Positions 1-5,821 of a stretch of 8,761 nucleotides of DNA are shown piece by piece. A model generated the notes under the pieces. That model searched no databases, had not been told where the DNA came from, and saw nothing but the letters and a program-made list of their open reading frames with translations. Positions within the stretch are counted from its first letter, which is position 1. Each line of letters starts with the position of its first letter. Source of the DNA: Lachnospiraceae bacterium (GTDB taxonomy: Bacteria; Bacillota_A; Clostridia; Lachnospirales; Lachnospiraceae); NCBI GenBank assembly GCA_028694115.1, contig JAQUUB010000147.1, positions 1 through 8,761 of the forward strand. Reading direction: 5' to 3'. The translations under genes were made by a program, and so were the position numbers.

Positions 1-244
1 CTAATTGTTCCGCGGCATATCTCCGTCTGTGTCCAGAAATAATCTCGTACACTCCATCTGGTCTAGGTCGTACAATCAAAGGATTTAAAATACCAAAACT
101 TTTGATACTGTCTTGTAGCTCAATCATTTGACTATCAGCGTGAACCTTAAATGGATGGTTTTCAAAAGTTCTTAAACGTTCCAATTCCATTTCTATTACT
201 TTTTCCTCTGCATCACATACTTCTGTTTTTTCTGCAACAGTCAT
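1..244 (-). CDS. Accessory ParB/RepB/Spo0J-type N-terminal domain protein (partial, cut by window edge)
   Basis: Reverse-strand reading from an ATG at 244-242 is open to the window edge (81 codons), so the C-terminal part is not visible. Residues 17-81 follow the ParB N-terminal (CTPase/nuclease-like) fold: an opening stretch on the pattern 'ELERLRTFENHPFKV', then 'SIKSFGILNPLIVRP', then the arginine-rich nucleotide-binding box GHRRRYA at 71-77. Chromosomal ParB has GERRWRA at that place. A purine-rich site (GGAAAGGAAGG) ends about 4 nt before the ATG and supports the start. The sequence differs clearly from the parB at 4906-5820. This shorter 'HPFKV...RPRPDG' style is, as I recall, typical of plasmids and integrative conjugative elements of Clostridia, where it serves element maintenance or regulation. 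Location beside a tRNA gene fits that. Family assignment is fairly sure; element membership is inference. Confidence 0.8.
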   Translation of the reverse strand, partial: MTVAEKTEVCDAEEKVIEMELERLRTFENHPFKVHADSQMIELQDSIKSFGILNPLIVRPRPDGVYEIISGHRRRYAAEQL

Positions 245-280
245 TAGTCCTTCCTTTCCCTGAACGAGAAAAAGCCCATC

Positions 281-310
281 CAGAATAGATAAATTATTTC
301 ATCTAATCTG
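281..310. repeat. Imperfect inverted repeat upstream of the accessory parB-like gene
   Basis: CAGAATAGAT (281-290) and ATCTAATCTG (301-310) are inverted copies matching at 9 of 10 positions around a 10-nt AT-rich spacer. A second dyad follows at 308-329 (CTGA-A-TGGA, loop CCTTA, TCCA-TCAG; 8 bp with one bulged A). Both lie 37-85 nt upstream of the parB-like start, where an operator or leader structure would sit. Function is not known from sequence. Confidence 0.35.
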
Positions 311-426
311 AATGGACCTTATCCATCAGGCTTGTTACTTCCAAGCAAGAATATTATGCTGTCTTTTCTACTCCAATTATCTCTACTTTACAACCCAAAT
401 CATATACTACTTAATAGTTGAATCCT

Positions 427-540
427 ATGGGTGCAATTTTCTGAAATACATTGGGTGGCAATTTTTCATTTTGGGTGGCAGTTTATATCTTTTTCTTTAT
501 CATCGGGTGACAAATTGCCACCCAAAATCACTCCCAAAAT
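427..540. repeat. Cluster of GGGTGGCA repeats in both orientations, possible insertion-sequence remnant
   Basis: Forward copies: TTGGGTGGCAATTTT (451-465), TTGGGTGGCAGTTT (471-484) and a copy lacking one G at 429-440. Inverted copies: AAATTGCCACCCAA (512-525), extending to 528 against the second forward copy, and a partial CCCAAAAT (533-540). A looser forward copy lies near 503-516. The 14-nt arms 451-464 and 512-525 are perfect inverted repeats 47 nt apart. No coding sequence lies between. Multiple short repeats pointing inward from both ends resemble the ends of IS21-type elements or arm-type integrase sites; either reading is inference. The right edge touches the T-tract of the tRNA terminator. 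The wider gene-free stretch 245-542 holds only this and the dyads at 281-329. Confidence 0.5.
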
Positions 541-542
541 AC

Positions 543-577
543 AAAAAAACAGCAATGATTTCGATCAATCACTACTG
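543..577 (-). terminator. Intrinsic terminator of the tRNA-Arg transcript
   Basis: On the minus strand CAGTAGTGATT (577-567) pairs with AATCATTGCTG (560-550), an 11-bp stem with two G-U pairs and a GATCGA loop, followed directly by seven T (549-543). It starts 10 nt after the tRNA 3' end, so it closes the tRNA transcription unit before the accessory region. Confidence 0.85.
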
Positions 578-587
578 CTAAAATGAA

Positions 588-659
588 TGTTCCCGACGGG
601 AATCGAACCCATAACTAGTGCTTAGGAGGCGCTTGTTATATCCATTTAACTACGGGAAC
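588..659 (-). tRNA. tRNA-Arg (anticodon CCT)
   Basis: The reverse strand folds as a 72-nt cloverleaf: acceptor stem GTTCCCG/CGGGAAC with discriminator A, D stem GTTA/TAAC, anticodon loop CTCCTAA giving anticodon CCT (reads AGG), 4-nt variable region, and T arm with stem ATGGG/CCCGT (one T-G pair) and loop TTCGATT. CCA is not encoded and must be added after transcription. One oddity: the anticodon stem (AGCGC/GCACT) has a C-A mismatch at its middle pair (29-41), where a C-G pair would be expected. A strong terminator follows 10 nt downstream. Its 3' end faces the accessory parB-like gene, the usual side for integrative elements that target tRNA genes. Confidence 0.88.
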
Positions 660-663
660 AAAT

Positions 664-733
664 GCCGATTTTTCAAGGCTTTCAAACCTTTTGGCCTCGG
701 CGACCATCTCTATGAATCCAATCACTTTCGTGA
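664..733 (-). other. Two intergenic hairpins between the tRNA-like sequences
   Basis: Minus-strand TCACGAAAGTGA (733-722) makes a 4-bp stem closed by a GAAA tetraloop. Further on, GCCGA and TCGGC (about 702-664) enclose an inner AAGG/CCTT hairpin whose loop reads TTTGAAAG, somewhat like a tRNA anticodon arm. Neither is followed by a T-tract, so they are not intrinsic terminators. They may be leader or spacer structures of a tRNA precursor. I see no convincing gene in 660-767. Confidence 0.3.
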
Positions 734-767
734 CGAATTATCTCTATTTCTTATTTTGACCTTCTTC

Positions 768-877
768 GGTTTCAGGATGGATTCGAACTCCAAACCTTTA
801 CCCTTTTTCATTCCTTAGGGTAAAACCATGGTTGAACCTTAGGAGGGGGCTGTTATATCCATTTAACTAAAGAAACC
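768..877 (-). tRNA. Aberrant tRNA-like sequence, CCT-type anticodon loop, possibly a pseudo-tRNA
   Basis: The reverse strand starts GGTTTC and ends GAAACC, a perfect 6-bp acceptor-like pairing. The D arm TAGTTAAATGGATATAACA (19 nt) is identical to that of the tRNA-Arg at 588-659, and an anticodon-like loop CTCCTAA follows. The anticodon stem is poor: GCCCC would need GGGGC but GGTTC is present. Where a short variable region is expected there is a long insertion containing a perfect 8-bp hairpin TTTACCCT/AGGGTAAA. The T arm contains GTTCGAATCC but pairs badly in the standard register (TGGA/TCCA around GTTCGAA instead). Total 110 nt, against 72-95 for ordinary tRNAs. It could be a decayed or chimeric tRNA-Arg, or a functional tRNA-derived RNA with unusual geometry. 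The complementary acceptor ends argue that some fold is kept. Confidence 0.45.
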
Positions 878-881
878 TAAT

Positions 882-904
882 ATGGCAGTTGTTTAAACTG
901 CCAT
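882..904. terminator. 9-bp hairpin downstream of the DUF3881-type gene
   Basis: ATGGCAGTT (882-890) and AACTGCCAT (896-904) form a perfect 9-bp stem with a 5-nt loop. It follows the DUF3881-type stop by about 60 nt and precedes the tRNA-like sequence by 4 nt. The minus-strand flank is ATTAGGTTTCTTT, a poor T-tract, so it may be a weak terminator, an RNA-stability hairpin or part of the tRNA-like leader. Confidence 0.4.
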
Positions 905-911
905 GTAATAG

Positions 912-941
912 ATTATCATATTTTATTCTTTATGAAAACAA
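912..941 (-). promoter_or_regulatory. Possible promoter for the tRNA-like/tRNA-Arg region
   Basis: On the minus strand TTGTTT (941-936) is followed after 18 nt by GATAAT (917-912), in AT-rich sequence after the DUF3881-type gene. This would allow transcription of the tRNA region independently of serS. Match to consensus is moderate. Confidence 0.3.
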
Positions 942-963
942 AAAATTTACTGACCTGGAAAAT

Positions 964-1854
964 TTAACCGGGAAAATTTATATATCCCTGCATCCATACA
1001 GTGCCCTTAAATCGTCGTCCAACTTCTGGTTCTCCATATAGATCTTCCTGATTAATGCAGAGATCGAACTCCAGTTCGTTGCAGGAGATTCCCATAATAT
1101 ATATGTTCTCCCCCGTCAGATAATTTGTTTCCTGTTTGCAATGTGTAATTTCACCCAGTACTGAATACTGGTCACATTCTACTCCGTAAGGCATAAAGTA
1201 GGTATCTACTAAACTGAATACATCATCTTTATGGATTTTTTTGGATATGGTAGTATACATATCCATATCTTCCAGAGTTAAATTTTCTATAGCATCTTCA
1301 TCACCTTGTCTGGCTGCTGCCAGGAGTTGCTGACGATTTACAGTTGCTTTTTTCACTTTAGTTTTTTCTATTTCATTTTTTACAATGGGCATCATAACAT
1401 TGCCCTGTACTGACAAAGCAGAAAGATTTAACGTTGTTCCTCTAACAGGCAGTTGTTCCAGATTATTTGCCTTGATATATGGTATCCTGTTTTGTAAATA
1501 AAAAATCAGTGACACCCCAAGTCTAATATCATCGCACACGCCGGCATAAGAATCTTTGGCCGCATGCTGCTCTACTGAAACATCTTCTTCCGAGCTGATT
1601 GCTGATCCTTTTAAATACGGATAATAGTAATCTGCGATGAACTTATCCTCTTCATCAAATACACCACAAACTGTAATACCAATATTCTGAGCAAAATCTT
1701 TGCTAAACTCTGCAATCAGTGTTTCATCTGACCCGGTCGTATAATGCCTTTCTGTAGAACTTAGAACAATATCTGTCATTAGCTCCTGCAGTTTTTTACG
1801 CTCTGTCAGGTGACTAAATCCTATTGCACGCAAATAACGATGCAAAGATTTCAC
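964..1854 (-). CDS. DUF3881-type conserved hypothetical protein (Lachnospiraceae-associated)
   Basis: A 296-residue protein of unknown function that I recognise as the DUF3881 type seen next to serS in Lachnospiraceae. It opens 'KSLHRYLRAIGFS' and ends in a compact beta-rich stretch (about 215-296, with 'GITH/NYLTGENIYIMGISCNELEFDLCINQEDLYGEPEVGRRFKG'-like order, paraphrased). There is no signal peptide or membrane segment, so it is probably cytoplasmic. A middle region (about 155-200) is charged and helical. The start codon is GTG at 1854-1852: AGGAAAG lies a few bases upstream and no in-frame ATG fits better. It begins 27 nt after the serS stop, which suggests co-transcription. No catalytic motif is visible and I assign no function. 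Confidence 0.85.
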   Translation of the reverse strand: MKSLHRYLRAIGFSHLTERKKLQELMTDIVLSSTERHYTTGSDETLIAEFSKDFAQNIGITVCGVFDEEDKFIADYYYPYLKGSAISSEEDVSVEQHAAKDSYAGVCDDIRLGVSLIFYLQNRIPYIKANNLEQLPVRGTTLNLSALSVQGNVMMPIVKNEIEKTKVKKATVNRQQLLAAARQGDEDAIENLTLEDMDMYTTISKKIHKDDVFSLVDTYFMPYGVECDQYSVLGEITHCKQETNYLTGENIYIMGISCNELEFDLCINQEDLYGEPEVGRRFKGTVWMQGYINFPG

Positions 1855-1881
1855 CTCACTTTCCTATATTTTAATCTCATT

Positions 1882-3171
1882 TCAATCCTTTGCACGCAAT
1901 TCCTTTATACTACCCATATATGGCTGCAGTACTTCCGGGATTTTTACAGAACCATCCGCCTGTAAATTATTCTCCAAAAATGCGATTAACATTCTAGGTG
2001 GTGCAACTACTGTATTGTTTAAAGTATGTGCAAAGTATTTATTTCCATCCTCACCCTGTACACGGATTCTTAATCTTCTGGCCTGTGCATCACCTAAATT
2101 AGAACAGCTGCCTACCTCAAAATATTTTTTCTGTCTTGGAGACCATGCTTCTACGTCGATTGACTTTACTTTCAGATCTGCCAGATCACCGGAACAGCAC
2201 TCCAATGTACGAACCGGAATATCCAGGGTACGGAACAGATCTACAGTATTCTGCCACAATTTATCAAACCACATTTTGGAATCTTCCGGTTTGCAAACTA
2301 CAATCATTTCCTGTTTTTCAAACTGATGTATTCTGTATACACCTCGTTCCTCAATTCCATGTGCTCCTTTTTCTTTACGGAAACATGGTGAGTAGCTGGT
2401 TAAGGTCTTTGGTAATTTTTCTTCCGGTAAAATAGTATCAATGAACTTACCTATCATGGAATGTTCAGAAGTTCCGATCAGATACAGATCTTCTCCTTCG
2501 ATTTTATACATCATGGCATCCATTTCAGCAAAACTCATAACACCATCTACAACAGCACTTCTGATCATAAAAGGTGGTACACAATATGTGAATCCACGAT
2601 TAATCATAAAATCACGTGCATAGGACAATACTGCTGAATGAAGTCTTGCAATATCTCCCATTAAATAATAAAAACCATTTCCTGCAACTCTTCCTGCTGC
2701 GTCCAGATCGATACCATCAAATTTTTCCATGATTTCTGTATGATATGGAATTTCAAAATCTGGAACTATTGGCTCACCAAATTTTTCAATTTCCACATTT
2801 TGAGAATCATCTTTTCCGATTGGTACAGATAGATCGATGATGTTTGGAATAATCATCATGTTTTTAGTGATTTTTTCTCTTAAAGAAGTCTCTTTTTCTT
2901 CCAGTTCTGTTAAGCGTTTTGCATTCGCTGCAACTTCTTCTTTTTTGGCATTAGCTTCTTCTTTTTTGCCCTGTGCCATTAACCCGCCGATTTCCTTGGA
3001 AATCTTATTCTTATGTGCACGCAGTTCATCTGCTTCCTGCTGTGCTTTTCTGACTTCTGCATCCAGTTCTATTACTTCATCTACCAAAGGAAGCTTGCTG
3101 TCCTGAAATTTCTTTTTAATGTTTTCCTTTACTACTTCCGGATTTTCTCTTAAAAACTTAATGTCGATCAT
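1882..3171 (-). CDS. serS: Seryl-tRNA synthetase, atypical class II variant
   Basis: Charges tRNA-Ser with serine using ATP in the cytoplasm. The 429-residue length is normal. Residues 1-105 form the N-terminal long coiled-coil arm that grips the tRNA-Ser variable arm (highly charged, K/E rich, about 35-105). The class II core follows: the serine-binding T-x-E as TSE at 234-236, motif 2 with FRKEKG (264-269; R265, E267) and the RIHQFEKQE strand (280-288), and motif 3 around R393 ending LENN. Motif 3 reads HTLNNTVVAPPR rather than the common bacterial HTLNGSGLAVGR, and motif 2 reads AHGIEERG where 'saGrDTrG' is usual, so this is a divergent subtype. ATG at 3171 has GAGAGG upstream at about 9 nt. 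No T-box leader fits in the 97-nt upstream gap. Confidence 0.96.
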   Translation of the reverse strand: MIDIKFLRENPEVVKENIKKKFQDSKLPLVDEVIELDAEVRKAQQEADELRAHKNKISKEIGGLMAQGKKEEANAKKEEVAANAKRLTELEEKETSLREKITKNMMIIPNIIDLSVPIGKDDSQNVEIEKFGEPIVPDFEIPYHTEIMEKFDGIDLDAAGRVAGNGFYYLMGDIARLHSAVLSYARDFMINRGFTYCVPPFMIRSAVVDGVMSFAEMDAMMYKIEGEDLYLIGTSEHSMIGKFIDTILPEEKLPKTLTSYSPCFRKEKGAHGIEERGVYRIHQFEKQEMIVVCKPEDSKMWFDKLWQNTVDLFRTLDIPVRTLECCSGDLADLKVKSIDVEAWSPRQKKYFEVGSCSNLGDAQARRLRIRVQGEDGNKYFAHTLNNTVVAPPRMLIAFLENNLQADGSVKIPEVLQPYMGSIKELRAKD

Positions 3172-3191
3172 TTCTATATGCCTCTCATTCC

Positions 3192-3224
3192 GTCGTTTTC
3201 ACGACTTTTTATCCGTTTTCACGG
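3192..3224. repeat. Tandem short hairpins in the serS leader
   Basis: On the minus strand CCGT-GAAA-ACGG (3224-3213) and GTCGT-GAAA-ACGAC (3205-3192) are two hairpins with the same CGTGAAAACG core, repeated about 20 nt apart, between the serS promoter and its ribosome binding site. Read on the plus strand each is followed by T-runs (TTTTT, and TTTTTT-C-TTTTTT), so they could instead stop antisense transcription leaving serS. Confidence 0.45.
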
Positions 3225-3253
3225 TTTTTTCTTTTTTATCTATTGTATTTTTT

Positions 3254-3259
3254 ATTATA
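3254..3259 (-). promoter_or_regulatory. Likely -10 element of a serS promoter
   Basis: A perfect TATAAT on the minus strand lies 10 nt past the HD-GYP stop codon and about 83 nt upstream of the serS ATG. No good -35 is present (the best is TGTTCA with a 16-nt spacer). No terminator separates the HD-GYP gene from serS, so read-through is also possible. Confidence 0.4.
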
Positions 3260-3268
3260 CTATACTAA

Positions 3269-4327
3269 TTATGACTGAACAGCTTTTTCAATACAAATAC
3301 TGTTTTCTCTTGTTAAATCACGAATAATTTCTTTTGTCACTTTTTTCCCAATGGCATCCTGTACAATTCTGATAACAGGTCTGTCGGAAAACTGATTATT
3401 TTGTCGAATAACAAGACCTTTTTCACCATTACTCAGCTGCACAACGGTTCCCACCGGATAGACAGCTGTAAAAGCTAAAAACGCGTCTACTATTGTATCA
3501 TCAAATTTAGTCTTTTTAAAGGTTTTTAAATATTCAATCGCTTCATATACTTTTACTTTTATTGTTCCGATGCCACATATCATCTCATCAAACTGATTAC
3601 AAATATTGACTACCTGACATTCTCTCGGAATATCTGTAGCATGAAGCGGGTATCCGCTTCCATCTGTTCTTTCATGGTGATATAAAATAATTTTCTTACT
3701 GATATCAGATATCCAATTTTCTTTTAATAACGCTGAGTACCCGTAAACAGGATGTTTTTTGTATTCAGCTGCTTCTATATTTGATGCAGTGTTCATATCC
3801 ACATTTTCATATGGAATTGTAATATAACGAAGGCCGATATCATGAAGTAAGCATCCGACACTGATATCATGAACTATTTCCTGGTTCATTCCTAACTTTA
3901 ATGCTGTAACCGTAGATAAAGCGCAAACTGTAAGAGAATGTTCATATAAATCTGAACTTCTTTCTTTAATATCATAAACCTGGTTCATAATATTATCATC
4001 TGACACAATGCTGGTAATAATTACGTCGGCCGTATTGCTCAATTCTGCAAGATCTTCATTATGATTATAGGTATGCTTCTCAAGGATGGATTGCACCTTT
4101 TCCTTCAAGCTGTTTTCTGTTTCAGCTTTAAGGATCTCTTTTGCTACAGTGCCTTCTTCGCATACATCATTTATGTAAACCTCTTGAATTCCAAGTTCTT
4201 TAATTTTTTCAATATATTCCTGTCTTAATTCAGTACCTTCGGCTAATAGGATCTGATATGATCCGGTCATAATAGGCCTGGCCAATATTTCTTTTCCTGT
4301 TAGACTATCCACATTACAAAGCTTCAT
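3269..4327 (-). CDS. HD-GYP domain protein, putative cyclic di-GMP phosphodiesterase or receptor
   Basis: HD-GYP proteins hydrolyse cyclic di-GMP with a metal cluster. This 352-residue protein has an N-terminal domain (about 5-55) common to Clostridial HD-GYP proteins, a linker, and the HD-GYP core at about 120-285: H130 in YEHS, H162-D163 in LLHDIGL, H192, H217-H218-E219, and the signature DGSGYP at 222-227. A small C-terminal beta domain (about 290-325) follows. There is no membrane segment. Two positions depart from the family pattern: HDIGK is HDIGL (L166), and the usual 'VADxFDA' reads 'ICNQFDE', with N244 where the metal-binding Asp is expected. It may have reduced activity or act as a sensor. 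The ATG at 4327 has GGAG about 10 nt upstream and lies 39 nt after the DUF4446 stop, so it is probably in the parAB operon. Confidence 0.9.
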   Translation of the reverse strand: MKLCNVDSLTGKEILARPIMTGSYQILLAEGTELRQEYIEKIKELGIQEVYINDVCEEGTVAKEILKAETENSLKEKVQSILEKHTYNHNEDLAELSNTADVIITSIVSDDNIMNQVYDIKERSSDLYEHSLTVCALSTVTALKLGMNQEIVHDISVGCLLHDIGLRYITIPYENVDMNTASNIEAAEYKKHPVYGYSALLKENWISDISKKIILYHHERTDGSGYPLHATDIPRECQVVNICNQFDEMICGIGTIKVKVYEAIEYLKTFKKTKFDDTIVDAFLAFTAVYPVGTVVQLSNGEKGLVIRQNNQFSDRPVIRIVQDAIGKKVTKEIIRDLTRENSICIEKAVQS

Positions 4328-4366
4328 ACGACAGACTCCATTTTCTTATAACTTTTTGCTGGTTTC

Positions 4367-4888
4367 CTATTCTTCGTCTTCTTCTCCAATGGCTAAATCT
4401 AATGCAACCTTTTCTTCATTTCCAAGATCAATGCTGCATTTTCCATTTTTGATCTCTTTTGTATAGGAATAACATCCGTCTGTACTATGAACAGAATTTA
4501 AAACAAATCCGTTATTCTTTTGATCTAATAATGCTAATGAAAAACTTAACTTTCCTCCCATTTGCTGAAAAGCATCATATTTTATGATTCCCACCTTTTG
4601 GAAAGTCTTTTCTGTTGTTTTAAATAATGATCGGATATCACGTTTACTTTTTTCAACATCCTTTTTCATTTTTTGATTATCCTGATATAGCTGAACAATA
4701 TCCTGTTCTAAACTTTCTGCGTTTTTTCCTCGCATGAACTTGTTATACTTTTTCTTCAGCCTACTGTATTTTACGATTTGAATGATGATTAGGATAATCA
4801 ACAATAAGATAATGGCATATGTTGCAATAAATAAGTATGCAATGTCTAGGCCGCCTAATCCTATTTCATTTAAAATCTGACTTGTCAT
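4367..4888 (-). CDS. DUF4446 family membrane-anchored protein
   Basis: A 173-residue protein of unknown function, of the DUF4446 type commonly found just after parB in Firmicutes. One N-terminal hydrophobic helix (about 16-39, rich in I/L) is followed by basic residues (KYSRLKKKYNK), giving a short outside N-terminus and a cytoplasmic body by the positive-inside rule. Residues 55-95 are charged and likely coiled coil. The core at about 99-150 contains VGIIKYDAFQQMGG, then SFSLALLD and a GFVLNSVHS strand, the recognisable part of the family. The tail is acidic. The ATG at 4888 has AGGAAAGG about 9 nt upstream and starts 17 nt after the parB stop, so co-transcription is likely. A link to partitioning at the membrane is suggested only by position. 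Confidence 0.9.
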   Translation of the reverse strand: MTSQILNEIGLGGLDIAYLFIATYAIILLLIILIIIQIVKYSRLKKKYNKFMRGKNAESLEQDIVQLYQDNQKMKKDVEKSKRDIRSLFKTTEKTFQKVGIIKYDAFQQMGGKLSFSLALLDQKNNGFVLNSVHSTDGCYSYTKEIKNGKCSIDLGNEEKVALDLAIGEEDEE

Positions 4889-4905
4889 AAAGGTAAATCC
4901 TTTCC

Positions 4906-5820
4906 TTATCTTGTAATCTGGTCTATGATACGTTCCAGATCTTCATGTGAGTAGAATTCAATTTCTACTTTTCCGGATCCAGTTCCATCTTGAGCAGAAT
5001 TAATAACAACCTTGGTACTTAAGGTTTCCTTTAATTTTTCTGCAATATTTTGATAGATTGTTTCCAAACTCTCGTCAATTTTCTTTTCTTTTTTCTGCTT
5101 TGGTGCTTTTCCAAGATTTTTAACCAATTTTTCTAAATCTCTGACAGACAATTTTTCTGCTACAATCTTATCTGCGATTTCCATCTGAGTGTTTGTATCC
5201 TCAACGCCCAGCAAAGTTCTGGCATGTCCAGAAGAAATCTTACCTTCTACAACCATTTGCTGAACAGGCTCGCATAATTTTAATAAACGCATTGAGTTCG
5301 TAACTGCAGTTCTGCTTTTTGAAACACGTTCAGCTACTTCATCCTGTTTTAAATCAAATTCCGTTAAGAGTTTTTTGTATGCGAGAGCCTCTTCAATAGG
5401 ATTTAAATCTTCTCGTTGAATATTTTCAATTAAGGATATTTCAACAATTTCCTGTTCGGAATAATTTTTAATAATAACCGGAACTTCTTTTAAGCCTGCA
5501 AGCTTTGCTGCACGCCATCTTCTCTCTCCGGCAATAATCTCATAATATGTTTTTCTATCCTGTACAAGAATTGGCTGCAATAAACCAAATTGCTTAATAG
5601 AATCGGATAATTCCTGTAATGCTTCCTCATCAAAGTTTTTTCTGGGCTGTTCTCTGTTTGGCTCTACTTTTGTGATTTTGACTGTACTTACAGGACCCTC
5701 TACATCAGGTATTGCTTTTTCACGTGAAACCTTTGTTTCATTTTTCTTTGAATCACTCTGCTCTGGAATTAATACATCCAGACCTTTTCCTAAACCTTTA
5801 CCCAATCCTTTTACCGCCAT
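4906..5820 (-). CDS. parB: Chromosome partitioning protein ParB (Spo0J)
   Basis: Binds parS and, with CTP, closes into a sliding clamp that spreads along DNA; it recruits condensin and stimulates ParA. The 304 residues show the usual order: an N-terminal ParA-contacting peptide with a doubled GLGK unit (GLGKGLGKGLDVLIP, 5-19), the CTP-binding domain with GERRWR at 98-103 and ENIQREDLNPIEEA at 132-145, a helix-turn-helix around 157-181 that reads parS, GHAR at 198-201, a charged linker, and a C-terminal dimerisation region (about 250-304). Length and motifs are complete. The start is 1 nt after the parA stop (TGA-T-ATG), with AAAGGA inside the end of parA, implying translational coupling. Cognate parS sites lie just upstream of parA. 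Confidence 0.97.
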   Translation of the reverse strand: MAVKGLGKGLGKGLDVLIPEQSDSKKNETKVSREKAIPDVEGPVSTVKITKVEPNREQPRKNFDEEALQELSDSIKQFGLLQPILVQDRKTYYEIIAGERRWRAAKLAGLKEVPVIIKNYSEQEIVEISLIENIQREDLNPIEEALAYKKLLTEFDLKQDEVAERVSKSRTAVTNSMRLLKLCEPVQQMVVEGKISSGHARTLLGVEDTNTQMEIADKIVAEKLSVRDLEKLVKNLGKAPKQKKEKKIDESLETIYQNIAEKLKETLSTKVVINSAQDGTGSGKVEIEFYSHEDLERIIDQITR

Positions 5821-5821
5821 A

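Noticed and set aside
427..540. CRISPR-like array
   Set aside because: Repeat copies occur in both orientations, differ in sequence and have irregular short spacing, unlike a CRISPR array.
312..581. Plus-strand 89-codon open frame
   Set aside because: It crosses the GGGTGGCA repeats and the tRNA terminator, has no ribosome binding site and reads as low-complexity aromatic sequence; chance frame in AT-rich DNA.
618..818. Plus-strand 66-codon open frame
   Set aside because: It overlaps the tRNA-Arg and the tRNA-like sequence on the opposite strand; no ribosome binding site or family resemblance.
2015..3106. Several plus-strand open frames opposite serS
   Set aside because: They are antisense shadows of a well-supported coding sequence, without ribosome binding sites or recognisable domains.
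3172..3268. T-box riboswitch before serS
   Set aside because: The gap is only 97 nt and lacks the conserved T-box sequence and a following terminator on the minus strand.
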